Shown: one piece after another, positions 1-7,000 of the stretch
Layout of the letters: every line of letters begins with the position of its first letter
Position numbering within the stretch: position 1 is the first letter of the stretch
From: an uncultured Lachnospiraceae bacterium
Lineage (GTDB): Bacteria > Bacillota > Clostridia > Lachnospirales > Lachnospiraceae
NCBI GenBank assembly: GCA_910585935.1
Contig: CAJUHN010000187.1
Coordinates: 1-7,923, forward strand
Direction: 5' to 3'
Length of the DNA: 7,923 nucleotides
The notes under the pieces: generated by a model
What the model was told of the DNA's origin: nothing
Databases searched by the model: none
What the model saw: only the letters and a program-made list of their open reading frames with translations
Made by a program: the position numbers and the translations under genes

Positions 1-1246
1 ATGTATAAAGCTGTGCTGTTATCATTTCCAAGTTAGAAGTAGAACCAGCAAACGTACCAGTAGACATTGCACCAATCAGCGAGGCACAAATACCCAAGTC
101 AACAGCAATATCATTATTCATATCAGATTCATTCTTGTTGTCGAAAATATCCGTAGAAACATCTATTGAATCCAATTTAGTACCAGCCGCCAATGACATG
201 AAACTTACGCCACCACGACTATTTTTATGTAAAACTGCACCCTTTACAGCATTGTGCTGATCTTCCTGCTGTTTTTTAGTTAATGTGGAGCCTGTTCCTT
301 GTTTATTCTCTGGAAACACTTCATAAATAACACGGTTATTCAATTCATCAAGAACATTTCTCTTGGTATCAATAAAGTAGTCCTTATACAATACATCTGA
401 TAGTGCAGCTATAATAAGACTTCTTCCCCAAGCCTCAACGTTTTTACACTTGATTTTTCTACACATTGTCCTATCTGGATTAAGAACTAACCAATCGCCG
501 GATGTATTTGTATTCTTTTTCTGATTGTAACCATCAACAATTTCTTTGGGATATTTTCTTAATTTTCTATCTAACTCTTCACCAGTATAATCAGCAAAGT
601 ATCTCAAATTAAATGCCAATACAAAACGTCCATTTTTCTTACCAATAATTTTTGTATATTGCCAGGGCAGAGTAATAATAGAAGCGTTCAAACCAAAATC
701 ATTGATTTCTACAATGTTCTCTACATCATAATCTGTCATAAATTTTCTGCGGTCTACAGATTTTTCCGTAGTTTCAAAATAGTAGAAAGCTATACCATCC
801 AACATTTCTGTGAATAAAGCATCACGAATAAAAGCCTTATCATCAATAGTATCTAATGTAGATTTCATTAAATCTTTGTTTATTTTTGCCTTTTGGGTTT
901 TACTTTTACAAGTGATGATTCTATCAAGAGTTAGAAGTGCAGTCATATAGTCTATAGAATTACTGACGATACCATTTTTGCCATATACAAACTCAGATAA
1001 TCGAATTGCTGTTTCGTGATTTCCGATAGGATTTCTCAGAACAGAATCAATTTCTTCTTTTGTGAAGTAATCATATACTCCACAGTTAAAAATTGATTCA
1101 AACAGATGATGATATGAATATGAGTTAAACTCATAATCAATAGGACTGTCTTGTGGAGTAGCGTTGTTTGTTTCTACTATGGGTGGGGCAGTAGCAGATT
1201 TATTTTTAGGAGGGCGACCCCTCTTGCGTTTTATTTCTTCAGGCAT
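1..1246 (-). CDS. Phage portal protein, C-terminus cut off by the window edge
   Basis: Portal proteins form the ring at the capsid vertex through which DNA enters and leaves, and to which the terminase docks. The reading frame is open from the ATG at 1246 to the window edge (415 codons, no stop). The start is set by a strong AGGAGG site six bases upstream in the 15-base gap after the large terminase. The portal call rests on position directly after the large terminase and on overall layout. It has a basic, proline-rich N-terminus, a middle section with GIAFYYFE and LPWQYTKIIGKKNGRFVLAFNL, and, near the cut end (about residues 385-412), the G-A-M-S-T-G-T-F-A-G-S-T-S-N-L-E stretch typical of portals (a small-residue turn, then a helix). 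Residues 6-14 (KRKRGRPPK) contain an AT-hook-like RGRP core. Translation is probably coupled to the terminase. A different capsid-associated protein is possible but less likely. Confidence 0.78.
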   Translation of the reverse strand, partial: MPEEIKRKRGRPPKNKSATAPPIVETNNATPQDSPIDYEFNSYSYHHLFESIFNCGVYDYFTKEEIDSVLRNPIGNHETAIRLSEFVYGKNGIVSNSIDYMTALLTLDRIITCKSKTQKAKINKDLMKSTLDTIDDKAFIRDALFTEMLDGIAFYYFETTEKSVDRRKFMTDYDVENIVEINDFGLNASIITLPWQYTKIIGKKNGRFVLAFNLRYFADYTGEELDRKLRKYPKEIVDGYNQKKNTNTSGDWLVLNPDRTMCRKIKCKNVEAWGRSLIIAALSDVLYKDYFIDTKRNVLDELNNRVIYEVFPENKQGTGSTLTKKQQEDQHNAVKGAVLHKNSRGGVSFMSLAAGTKLDSIDVSTDIFDNKNESDMNNDIAVDLGICASLIGAMSTGTFAGSTSNLEMITAQLYT

Positions 1247-1261
1247 GTGTCGCCTCCTTTC

Positions 1262-2917
1262 TTAATTTATTAAAACTTCATAGTCATAATCAGACGAACT
1301 ATACAAATCTCTACAAAATTCATTTATGTACCAAAGCACATATATAGTTGCACTTACTCTATCCTTATCTAACTTCTTTACGACTTTTTCAATGGTGACA
1401 CCGCCGTTTGGTAATTGCTTTAATTTTAAATTTGCAACCTCCTCAAATAAACAATCTGTTTGCATAAATGGAGCAACTTCATTATCAAAGTCATCCTGTT
1501 CTGCAACAGTAAAATCATTTAATTGTTTATTACAAAGTAAGCGCAATTTCCCGCTATCTACCATATCAATAAAATTTGTTACAACTCGACTTTGTACTGA
1601 TTGTGCTTTTAAGTTATAAAGAATTTTTTCTGCCTCATCTGGCAATTCTGGAATATTATCATCGTTAATAGTGTCCCAACACCCTAATGATTCGTTTGTT
1701 ATTGGATCGAAACTTTCTTTTAGACATTCATCTACTAAGCCAGCACCCAATCCATTACCATCCATAATTACGGCTTGTGCATTATATCTTTTGCGTATTT
1801 TTTTTATGATACATGCTTGTGCTGTAAAATTCATAATATTGGGGATATTGATGATATTGACAATATCAATAGATACAATTTTTGTTTTATCTTTATTTCG
1901 TTTGACCTTTGCAACGCAAACAGAAGATTGATTATTATTTGTATTTTGTGAACGAGCAACGTCTACACCAAGATAAAATTCCTCACCTGAACGTGATTCT
2001 TTTTGAGTAGAAGTGAGAGATCGGCAACTCATAAGTTTATTAATATTTACTAATGCACTATCAGCGCAACCCACCCATTTTGATTCATAGTTCTGAGCAA
2101 ATGCAATAGGGGACATTTCCTTTTTCTTTTTAAGTATTTGGCTTTTAGAACTTCCTCTGCCATACCAACAAGCTAAAAACCATGAACTTCCGAGAATCAT
2201 TTCACCAGATAAATTTACCATTCCCATATACATTTGAATGCTTCTTTGATATTCGTCACTTCCACGAAAACCAGAAGTGGTAAAGAAATTTATTTGCTGA
2301 TTTAATTCTTGTGGATCAACAACACCTAGTTTACCAATGGTATATCTTGGTACTTCTACAATTGGCTTTAGTGCATCTTGAAACATTGTATCATTAAGTA
2401 GAGCAGACTCTTCTATGTTAATACGTTTTCTACGTTGTCCTTTAGAGGTTTGTGCATTGGCAAGATTGTCAATTTTGCTATCTGATTTAAAACGAACTTC
2501 CGCATCACCCTTTGCAAATTTTGGTCTGCCATCAATTTCATTTTCTAGCATTGGGAAGTGTTTGAGAATTTCATTGTGTTTATCTTTTATTAATTCGGCT
2601 GCGTTTTCTTTTGTCTGGGCAGTCATTGCAAGATCAATTCCAGGAAAAAATATTGAAACTAAATACATAGCTAATACTTCATCATAAGTTTTTCCCCATC
2701 CTCTAGGGAAAACACCATATAAACTAACAAAACGCATAATACATCGTAGATATACCCTTTGATCTGAATGTAGATTTATACCGCCTTTTTCTGGTTTAAT
2801 CAAATCAAGAAATAAATCAGGATACCAACGACACCATGAACAAAATTCGACATATTTGTATAAATCTTTTCCAAATATTGAATCATCTTGTAAAGCAATA
2901 ATTTGTTCTTTTGTCAT
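1262..2917 (-). CDS. terL: Phage terminase large subunit (packaging ATPase and nuclease)
   Basis: This is the motor that pumps phage DNA into the prohead and cuts the concatemer. It has 551 residues, a normal length for the family. The N-terminal ATPase half has a Walker A-like loop, PRGWGKT (residues 71-77), a Walker B with its catalytic acid at RINIEES (165-171, acids E169/E170), and a coupling motif at FTTSG (212-216). The C-terminal RNase H-like nuclease half has acidic residues at YLGVDVA (D319), AVIMDGNG (D386) and KLDKDRVSA (D517/D519), the usual three-site pattern. All catalytic positions look intact. The ATG at 2917 overlaps the stop of the upstream gene as TAATG, which points to translational coupling. 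The portal gene begins 15 bases after its stop. Packaging type (cos or pac) cannot be read from the sequence. Confidence 0.95.
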   Translation of the reverse strand: MTKEQIIALQDDSIFGKDLYKYVEFCSWCRWYPDLFLDLIKPEKGGINLHSDQRVYLRCIMRFVSLYGVFPRGWGKTYDEVLAMYLVSIFFPGIDLAMTAQTKENAAELIKDKHNEILKHFPMLENEIDGRPKFAKGDAEVRFKSDSKIDNLANAQTSKGQRRKRINIEESALLNDTMFQDALKPIVEVPRYTIGKLGVVDPQELNQQINFFTTSGFRGSDEYQRSIQMYMGMVNLSGEMILGSSWFLACWYGRGSSKSQILKKKKEMSPIAFAQNYESKWVGCADSALVNINKLMSCRSLTSTQKESRSGEEFYLGVDVARSQNTNNNQSSVCVAKVKRNKDKTKIVSIDIVNIINIPNIMNFTAQACIIKKIRKRYNAQAVIMDGNGLGAGLVDECLKESFDPITNESLGCWDTINDDNIPELPDEAEKILYNLKAQSVQSRVVTNFIDMVDSGKLRLLCNKQLNDFTVAEQDDFDNEVAPFMQTDCLFEEVANLKLKQLPNGGVTIEKVVKKLDKDRVSATIYVLWYINEFCRDLYSSSDYDYEVLIN

Positions 2918-4098
2918 TAGTCATCACCGTCCTCATAGTCTTTTGGTAGGGTGATAAACTTTTTAATATTTTCTCTTATTGATTGATCTGGTTCGTCATC
3001 AAAAATCCCATATGGATCACCGTATTGTTCAAGATATTCTTCCTTTTTGCGGTCATAAAATTTGTATACATCTTCATAATCACATTGAGGAAGTCCTTGT
3101 AAATCCCTTGCATAATTTATGTAGCACCATATATTAAAATCTAAAGCATCGTTTGGTCTATATTTAAAACGTGGAAGAATAGGGATTATATCAACAGCCT
3201 GCTCAACAGCTTTAAATATTTCCGAAAAACTATTTATACCACCTTGTAGATCTGCTTCAGATAATTGTTTTGGCGTAAGTTTACCGCTTGCGGCAGCATT
3301 TTGTGCTGCGTCATACCATTTTTTTGCTTCATCAACATATCCACGAGCTGTTGCGATTTCCTCTTTAACTTTAAATCTTACATATGTTGCCAATGCTTCT
3401 TGATGAAGATTTGTTTGTAGAGTATAATTCAATTTTAGTTTTTCATATTTTTTATGCATCTTCTTATACTCGAAATCTTCAAATCCATCACCAAAAAGTT
3501 CTTTTATTTCATCTGTTACAATAAAATCATCCGTATCAATATTAAACTTTTGTTTTGATACTTTAGGCGTGTGTACCGTTTTGCTCGGTTTGGAATACTG
3601 ATTAATCAGATGAGAATATCTATTTAAAATTTCCTCTTTTTCCTTTTTAGTACGATTACTATTTTGATGAATAAATCCTTCTTTCTCTGCATCAGAGTAG
3701 GATTTCGCCTTATCCTGCCGCATCACCACCATCATGAAATACTTCTGCAATATCTCATATCCATGTAAAGACACTTCCTCATCACTCAGGTAGCTATTTT
3801 CCTTCTTCACAGATTCCTCAGAAGAGAAGAGTAGGTCAAAATACAGAGGCTTATCAATATTTCTAAGTAAATCCTTAAATTTATCAAAATCAATCCTTCC
3901 ATCCTCAGCTAGAACAGAAGTTTTGCAACATTCTTTACAAACAGGTATGCGCTCATCAAGAGAGTACATAGGGGAGCTGCTATAATAGAAGTCTGTTAAA
4001 TTCTTCTCATCATGACAGCATGTGCATACCTTTTTTCCTTTTTGCTGATTGGCTGGCAACGATTTATTGCCAGATGATTGTGCTTTTTTTCTTGGCAT
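2917..4098 (-). CDS. terS: Putative terminase small subunit with N-terminal zinc finger
   Basis: This 393-residue protein is encoded immediately upstream of, and overlapping by one base, the large terminase. That is the usual place for the small subunit, which recognises the packaging site. Near the N-terminus lies a four-cysteine zinc-binding pattern: CTCC at residues 25-28 and CKEC at 54-57, separated by 25 residues that include an FYYSSSPMYS segment. The rest is charged and mostly helical in appearance, with a basic segment (about 145-185), a central Lys/Glu-rich region and an acidic tail (DYEDGDD). It is much longer than classical small terminases, which are usually well under 250 residues, so it may be a fusion or a distinct lineage. 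The ATG at 4098 follows AAAGGATGGTGG. Function is inferred from position; the zinc pattern is directly visible. An unrelated DNA-binding protein remains possible. Confidence 0.62.
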   Translation of the reverse strand: MPRKKAQSSGNKSLPANQQKGKKVCTCCHDEKNLTDFYYSSSPMYSLDERIPVCKECCKTSVLAEDGRIDFDKFKDLLRNIDKPLYFDLLFSSEESVKKENSYLSDEEVSLHGYEILQKYFMMVVMRQDKAKSYSDAEKEGFIHQNSNRTKKEKEEILNRYSHLINQYSKPSKTVHTPKVSKQKFNIDTDDFIVTDEIKELFGDGFEDFEYKKMHKKYEKLKLNYTLQTNLHQEALATYVRFKVKEEIATARGYVDEAKKWYDAAQNAAASGKLTPKQLSEADLQGGINSFSEIFKAVEQAVDIIPILPRFKYRPNDALDFNIWCYINYARDLQGLPQCDYEDVYKFYDRKKEEYLEQYGDPYGIFDDEPDQSIRENIKKFITLPKDYEDGDD

Positions 4099-4139
4099 GT
4101 TGCCACCATCCTTTCAATTTCAAAATTATTTGTTCAATT

Positions 4140-4165
4140 AAAAAAGACAGCCGTGATGACTGTCT
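4140..4165 (-). terminator. Intrinsic terminator of the tRNA-Pro unit
   Basis: Read on the minus strand, AGACAG, a nine-base loop and CTGTCT form a perfect six-base-pair stem (4165-4160 with 4150-4145). It runs into six T residues (4145-4140). It starts five bases after the tRNA acceptor stem, so it probably ends the tRNA transcript. The packaging operon begins only about 40 bases further on, so read-through may also supply it. Confidence 0.75.
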
Positions 4166-4170
4166 GAAAT

Positions 4171-4242
4171 CTGAATAGTAGAACTCGAACCTACAACGTC
4201 TGGTTCCCAAAACCAGCGGACTACCAATTGTCCTATATTCAG
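4171..4242 (-). tRNA. tRNA-Pro (anticodon UGG)
   Basis: The minus strand folds into a full cloverleaf of 72 bases. It has a perfect seven-pair acceptor stem (CTGAATA with TATTCAG), a D stem GGAC/GTCC with loop AATTGGTA, an anticodon stem CTGGT/ACCAG with loop TTTGGGA, a five-base variable loop, and a T arm GTAGG/TCTAC with loop TTCGAGT. The anticodon is TGG (4209-4207), which reads proline CCN codons. C1-G72, A73 and G37 agree with bacterial tRNA-Pro. CCA is not encoded; the bases after A73 are TTT. The T stem closes with G-U at 53-61 instead of the near-invariant G-C, which suggests a phage copy under relaxed constraint. It probably supplements host tRNA during phage translation. Confidence 0.9.
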
Positions 4243-4281
4243 AGAAATATTCGTGTTGCACTTTTATAATTATCAGTTATG

Positions 4282-4290
4282 TGATATACT
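4282..4290 (+). promoter_or_regulatory. Extended -10 promoter of the coiled-coil membrane gene
   Basis: TGATATACT is an extended -10 element (TG, one base, then TATACT, close to TATAAT). The bases 17 upstream (TTTTAT) are a poor -35, which is tolerated with an extended -10. The predicted start of transcription near 4297 gives a ~30-base leader carrying the ribosome site AAGAGGGG at 4311-4318. This makes a GTG at 4281 inside the promoter an unlikely start codon. Confidence 0.5.
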
Positions 4291-4325
4291 TGATTCAGCA
4301 TAAAAATGATAAGAGGGGTTTTATT

Positions 4326-4790
4326 ATGTCAATACCAGATAATTTGATTCCAATTGATAATCCATTAAAAAATATAGATATTGAAGTTTTTAAGAAGAAT
4401 GCACCAATAAATTATCCACAGCCTAAAATTCCAGAACCTTTAATACGTCCAAATTCAATACATGAAACTAATCGGATATTAGAAGGGCAGAGTGAGAAGA
4501 TTGATGACCTATCCAAAAATCTTGAGATAGCCAATTCAGAAATTGTAAAGCAAACCAAAGAATTACAATCTATCCATTATGAAAACATGAAATTAAATAC
4601 TCAAATAGATGTATTAAATAAGACAGTCGATTCTCAGAAGGATGAATTGGAGCGATTAAGAAATATAAACGCTGAATTAAAAACTTCAAATAAAATACTC
4701 AAAGAAAACAATAAACATTATTGGAGGAATACATTCATCGTTGGATTTGTTGTTGCGGCTATATTTTTTGTATTGGGATACTTTATCTAA
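4326..4790 (+). CDS. Coiled-coil protein with single C-terminal membrane anchor, function unknown
   Basis: I do not recognise the family. The ATG at 4326 is chosen because AAGAGGGG (4311-4318) precedes it at good spacing. An upstream in-frame GTG at 4281 has no ribosome site and overlaps a promoter. The 154-residue product has a proline-rich N-terminus (NYPQPKIPEPLIRP, residues 29-42). A long heptad-like, charged helix rich in Leu, Ile, Glu and Lys follows (about 45-130), probably a coiled coil. One hydrophobic segment (about 136-154, TFIVGFVVAAIFFVLGYFI) ends the protein. There is no signal peptide, so the topology is probably tail-anchored with the coiled coil in the cytoplasm. It lies 329 bases upstream of the P-loop ATPase on the same strand, and both oppose the packaging operon. 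It may be a membrane partner or effector for that ATPase, but this is inference from proximity only. Confidence 0.75.
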   Translation: MSIPDNLIPIDNPLKNIDIEVFKKNAPINYPQPKIPEPLIRPNSIHETNRILEGQSEKIDDLSKNLEIANSEIVKQTKELQSIHYENMKLNTQIDVLNKTVDSQKDELERLRNINAELKTSNKILKENNKHYWRNTFIVGFVVAAIFFVLGYFI

Positions 4791-4920
4791 TAAATAGTGT
4801 TATTAATAATGCTACTAAACCACCACATAATCCGCCTAATAGTGTAGGGTTGATTCTATAAATTCCTCCATCATTGGGGAAAGGGTATTCCCACCATTTA
4901 TATTTTTTGATTTCAAGCAC
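4783..4920 (-). CDS. Possible 45-residue membrane peptide or gene remnant
   Basis: On the minus strand an open frame encodes a protein-like sequence: a Lys/Trp-rich start (LEIKKYKWWEYPFPNDGG) and a Gly-rich hydrophobic C-terminus (LLGGLCGGLVALLITLFIR) suited to one membrane span. Its stop (4785-4783) lies inside the end of the plus-strand coiled-coil gene, so the two genes would overlap tail to tail by eight bases. The start is the weak point. GTG at 4920 directly abuts its only Shine-Dalgarno-like bases (AAGGCG). Another in-frame GTG at 4956 has none, and the frame is closed by a TGA at 4977-4975. It may be a small toxin-like or membrane peptide, or the C-terminal remnant of a larger gene. 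Amino-acid composition favours real coding ancestry; expression is doubtful. Confidence 0.35.
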   Translation of the reverse strand: MLEIKKYKWWEYPFPNDGGIYRINPTLLGGLCGGLVALLITLFIR

Positions 4921-5119
4921 CGCCTTAATAAAAATAATTTTATTGTCTGAAAACACATAGAAAGAGTCGGACTCTCATTATTCGAGTTGAATCGAACATA
5001 TCACTTGTGCACCTAATAATATAATACTAATTATTTTTTAAAATGTCCGATATAATATATGATTATTATGTTTTATAAATAGGGATAAATATAATTTAAA
5101 TAAGCAAAGGGTGAAAAAT
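4791..5119. other. Intergenic region with two small inverted repeats and AT-rich leader
   Basis: Apart from the possible minus-strand ORF ending at 4783, this stretch holds two adjacent inverted repeats. AGAGT-CGG-ACTCT is at 4963-4975. TTCGA-six bases-TCGAA is at 4981-4996. After them comes an extremely AT-rich tract (about 5011-5100) with TATAAT at 5051-5056, which could be the -10 of the ATPase gene, although no convincing -35 lies 16-18 bases upstream. The ribosome site AAAGGG for the ATPase is at 5106-5111. No run of T follows either hairpin on the plus strand, so they are not obvious terminators for the upstream gene. Confidence 0.45.
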
Positions 5120-6826
5120 ATGGAAGAAAATACTTTTAATAAGCAGGTAAAAAGTCCTATTGGTAAAATCGTAAAAATGAAAAATGTCGATGGTTTCATA
5201 AAAAATGTTAAACAATATCTTGGAACAGTTGATGCGATAAAAGAGTGGAATGATAATCCTCAAGATGCCTATAAGCGTTTTTTGCATACACAATCATATC
5301 AAGATTTCATTGAAGAAGATGCTCTTATTTTATTAGGACGAACAGGGACAGGTAAAACTTCTATTTTAAGATGTATCTGTGAAAACGTTAATAATCAAAA
5401 TATTACAACATATAAAATGGCTATTATGGTTCAATTTAATGAAATATTGGATGTCATAATGACCACAGTAGATGACTTTAATGCTCCAACTATCAACACT
5501 CAACTTATTAATATAATTTCTATGTATATTAATTGTCATATAATGAAGGCATTATTAAATAAAAAAGATATAGATAAAATTTCTAGAATAAAATCATATA
5601 TCAAGAATAATCATTTGTATGATCTGGGTGACTATAAGTATACACATAATGGAATAAATAAAATATATAATATGGTGAAAAAATCACAAGAGTTATCTGG
5701 TAAATCTGGTGAAATTGCCAAGAACATAACAACAATAATGGATATAATTTCTGCGTTTTCTCAAAATGGATATGATGAAGCATATCAAGAAATGATGAAC
5801 ATACTTAAAGATAATAAAGTGCTGGTTTTAATTGACACTCTTGACGAATATGATTTACGAGATGCAAAATTAGTTCTTTCAGTGAAAGCATTGATAGCAA
5901 CATGTTTTAAGTATTATAATAATGTTTGTACTAATCATATTAATATTAAGATATCAATCCCATCAGAAATACATACACATTTAATAGAAAAACTTCCTGG
6001 TAAACAACAAGGAAATACAGTTGTTATACAATGGAAAAATAATGATTTAATTAAAATGATAGCAATTAGATTATTATATTTTATCAATTGCAATAAAAAC
6101 CAATGTCTGAATTTTGTAAATTCATATAGATTTGAAGATTTTTATGATGATAATAATAAATCTTTATTAAACGCAAAGAATTTATTGTATGAAATACTTC
6201 CCCAAGATTGCCCTACGAGTTTGGAATATTCATTTGACACTATGGCATATTGTATTAGGCACACTTTAAAAAAACCAAGAGAACTAATGACTATTTTTAA
6301 TTATTTGCTTTCAAAAATCATTGAAGAACAAAATACTAAATATTTTTATGAAAAAACTAATGAAATACGAAATATAATTCATTCTACACAAGAAGAAATG
6401 ATATCTTCAGCCCTAAGTATGTACACAACATCATATAAAAATATTAATGAAGCATGTGAAATAATACTACAAAATCGCCATTATTTTTTTCAAGGGAAGG
6501 AATTAGATGACAAATTAAAAGAAGCAGTTGCCAATAATAATGGCTATGATATCACTGACATAAAACGTATTTTATTAGAAAGTGGATTGATAGGAAAATT
6601 TAATGAAATTTCTCCTGGTAAAGATAATATACATTTTATTAAAGCTAAGTTTGAATATCAAGTTAAAGGTAGACTTTCTTTGAATAAAGAAGATTTATAT
6701 GTCATTCATCCAATGTGTTATGAACATTTTGAATGCAGTATTGACAATATGGTATTAGTATATCCAGATGAATTTGATGATGATGGTGAAATAATGAAAT
6801 CTGTTAGATTAAAACATTGGGAATGA
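5120..6826 (+). CDS. P-loop ATPase of STAND/Sll1717-like architecture, putative phage cargo
   Basis: This is a large predicted cytoplasmic ATPase. The ATG at 5120 is preferred: AAAGGG (5106-5111) sits eight bases upstream, whereas the in-frame GTG at 5111 lies inside that site. The protein has 568 residues. Walker A is GRTGTGKT (73-80). Walker B is VLVLIDTLDE (234-243, with D239, D242, E243), the hhhhDxxDE form common in STAND, KAP and Sll1717-type P-loop ATPases. ISIPSEI (278-284) stands where a sensor strand would be and lacks the usual arginine. IQWKNNDLIKMIAIRLL (303-319) and KKPRELM (384-390) match the layout I recall for Sll1717-like ATPases. The C-terminal ~110 residues, ending at YVIHPMCYEHF (527-537), look like a winged-helix or effector domain. 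No nuclease, TIR or membrane segment is evident. The gene is far more AT-rich than the terminase genes, for example 9 G/C in 5521-5580. A defence or exclusion role is inference. Confidence 0.8.
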   Translation: MEENTFNKQVKSPIGKIVKMKNVDGFIKNVKQYLGTVDAIKEWNDNPQDAYKRFLHTQSYQDFIEEDALILLGRTGTGKTSILRCICENVNNQNITTYKMAIMVQFNEILDVIMTTVDDFNAPTINTQLINIISMYINCHIMKALLNKKDIDKISRIKSYIKNNHLYDLGDYKYTHNGINKIYNMVKKSQELSGKSGEIAKNITTIMDIISAFSQNGYDEAYQEMMNILKDNKVLVLIDTLDEYDLRDAKLVLSVKALIATCFKYYNNVCTNHINIKISIPSEIHTHLIEKLPGKQQGNTVVIQWKNNDLIKMIAIRLLYFINCNKNQCLNFVNSYRFEDFYDDNNKSLLNAKNLLYEILPQDCPTSLEYSFDTMAYCIRHTLKKPRELMTIFNYLLSKIIEEQNTKYFYEKTNEIRNIIHSTQEEMISSALSMYTTSYKNINEACEIILQNRHYFFQGKELDDKLKEAVANNNGYDITDIKRILLESGLIGKFNEISPGKDNIHFIKAKFEYQVKGRLSLNKEDLYVIHPMCYEHFECSIDNMVLVYPDEFDDDGEIMKSVRLKHWE

Positions 6827-6860
6827 TCTTACATTACTTTCTCCAATGAAACAATTCTTC

Positions 6861-6871
6861 TAAAGAGTAGG
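6861..6871 (+). repeat. Direct repeat TAAAGAGTAGG, left copy
   Basis: The 11-base string TAAAGAGTAGG occurs here, overlapping the ribosome site of the small Cys-rich gene, and again at 6998-7008, spanning its stop and the left arm of the terminator. The two copies bracket the gene exactly. Eleven bases may be chance in such AT/purine-rich sequence, so significance is uncertain. Confidence 0.4.
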
Positions 6872-6883
6872 AGGTGAAACCAT

Positions 6884-7000
6884 ATGTATCCAACTGATTT
6901 ATGCTGGCAAACTGGAAACTACACTGACGATTGTAATTGTGAATTTTGTGATCACAAAGAAGAGTGTAGCGGTTATGAAGATGACGAAGATGATGATTAA
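6884..7000 (+). CDS. Small Cys-rich acidic protein, 38 residues
   Basis: The ATG at 6884 follows a near-perfect ribosome site, AGGAGGTGA (6869-6877), at proper spacing. That makes this tiny gene credible despite its length. The product has five cysteines (C7, C17, C19, C22, C28), with CNCEFC at 17-22, then a histidine (H24) and a strongly acidic tail (EDDEDDD). The Cys/His cluster could bind one zinc ion, and the tail could mimic nucleic-acid charge or bind a basic partner. It lies 57 bases after the ATPase stop on the same strand and ends at the base of a hairpin terminator. I do not recognise a named family; similar short Cys-rich proteins occur in clostridial prophages. Confidence 0.7.
   Translation: MYPTDLCWQTGNYTDDCNCEFCDHKEECSGYEDDEDDD

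Noticed and set aside
1326..2687. Three plus-strand open frames of 86-97 codons inside the large terminase
   Set aside because: They are antisense shadows of a gene with intact catalytic motifs, without ribosome sites.
4064..4261. Minus-strand open frame of 65 codons
   Set aside because: It runs through the tRNA-Pro and its terminator and overlaps the small terminase start in another frame; it has no ribosome site.
4281..4325. GTG at 4281 as the start of the coiled-coil gene
   Set aside because: It lies within the extended -10 element and has no ribosome site; ATG at 4326 has AAGAGGGG upstream.
4970..5040. A second tRNA gene on the minus strand
   Set aside because: A T-loop-like GTTCGATTC is present, but the T stem has mismatches and no D or anticodon arm fits.
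5111..5119. GTG at 5111 as the start of the ATPase gene
   Set aside because: It overlaps the AAAGGG ribosome site that serves the ATG at 5120.
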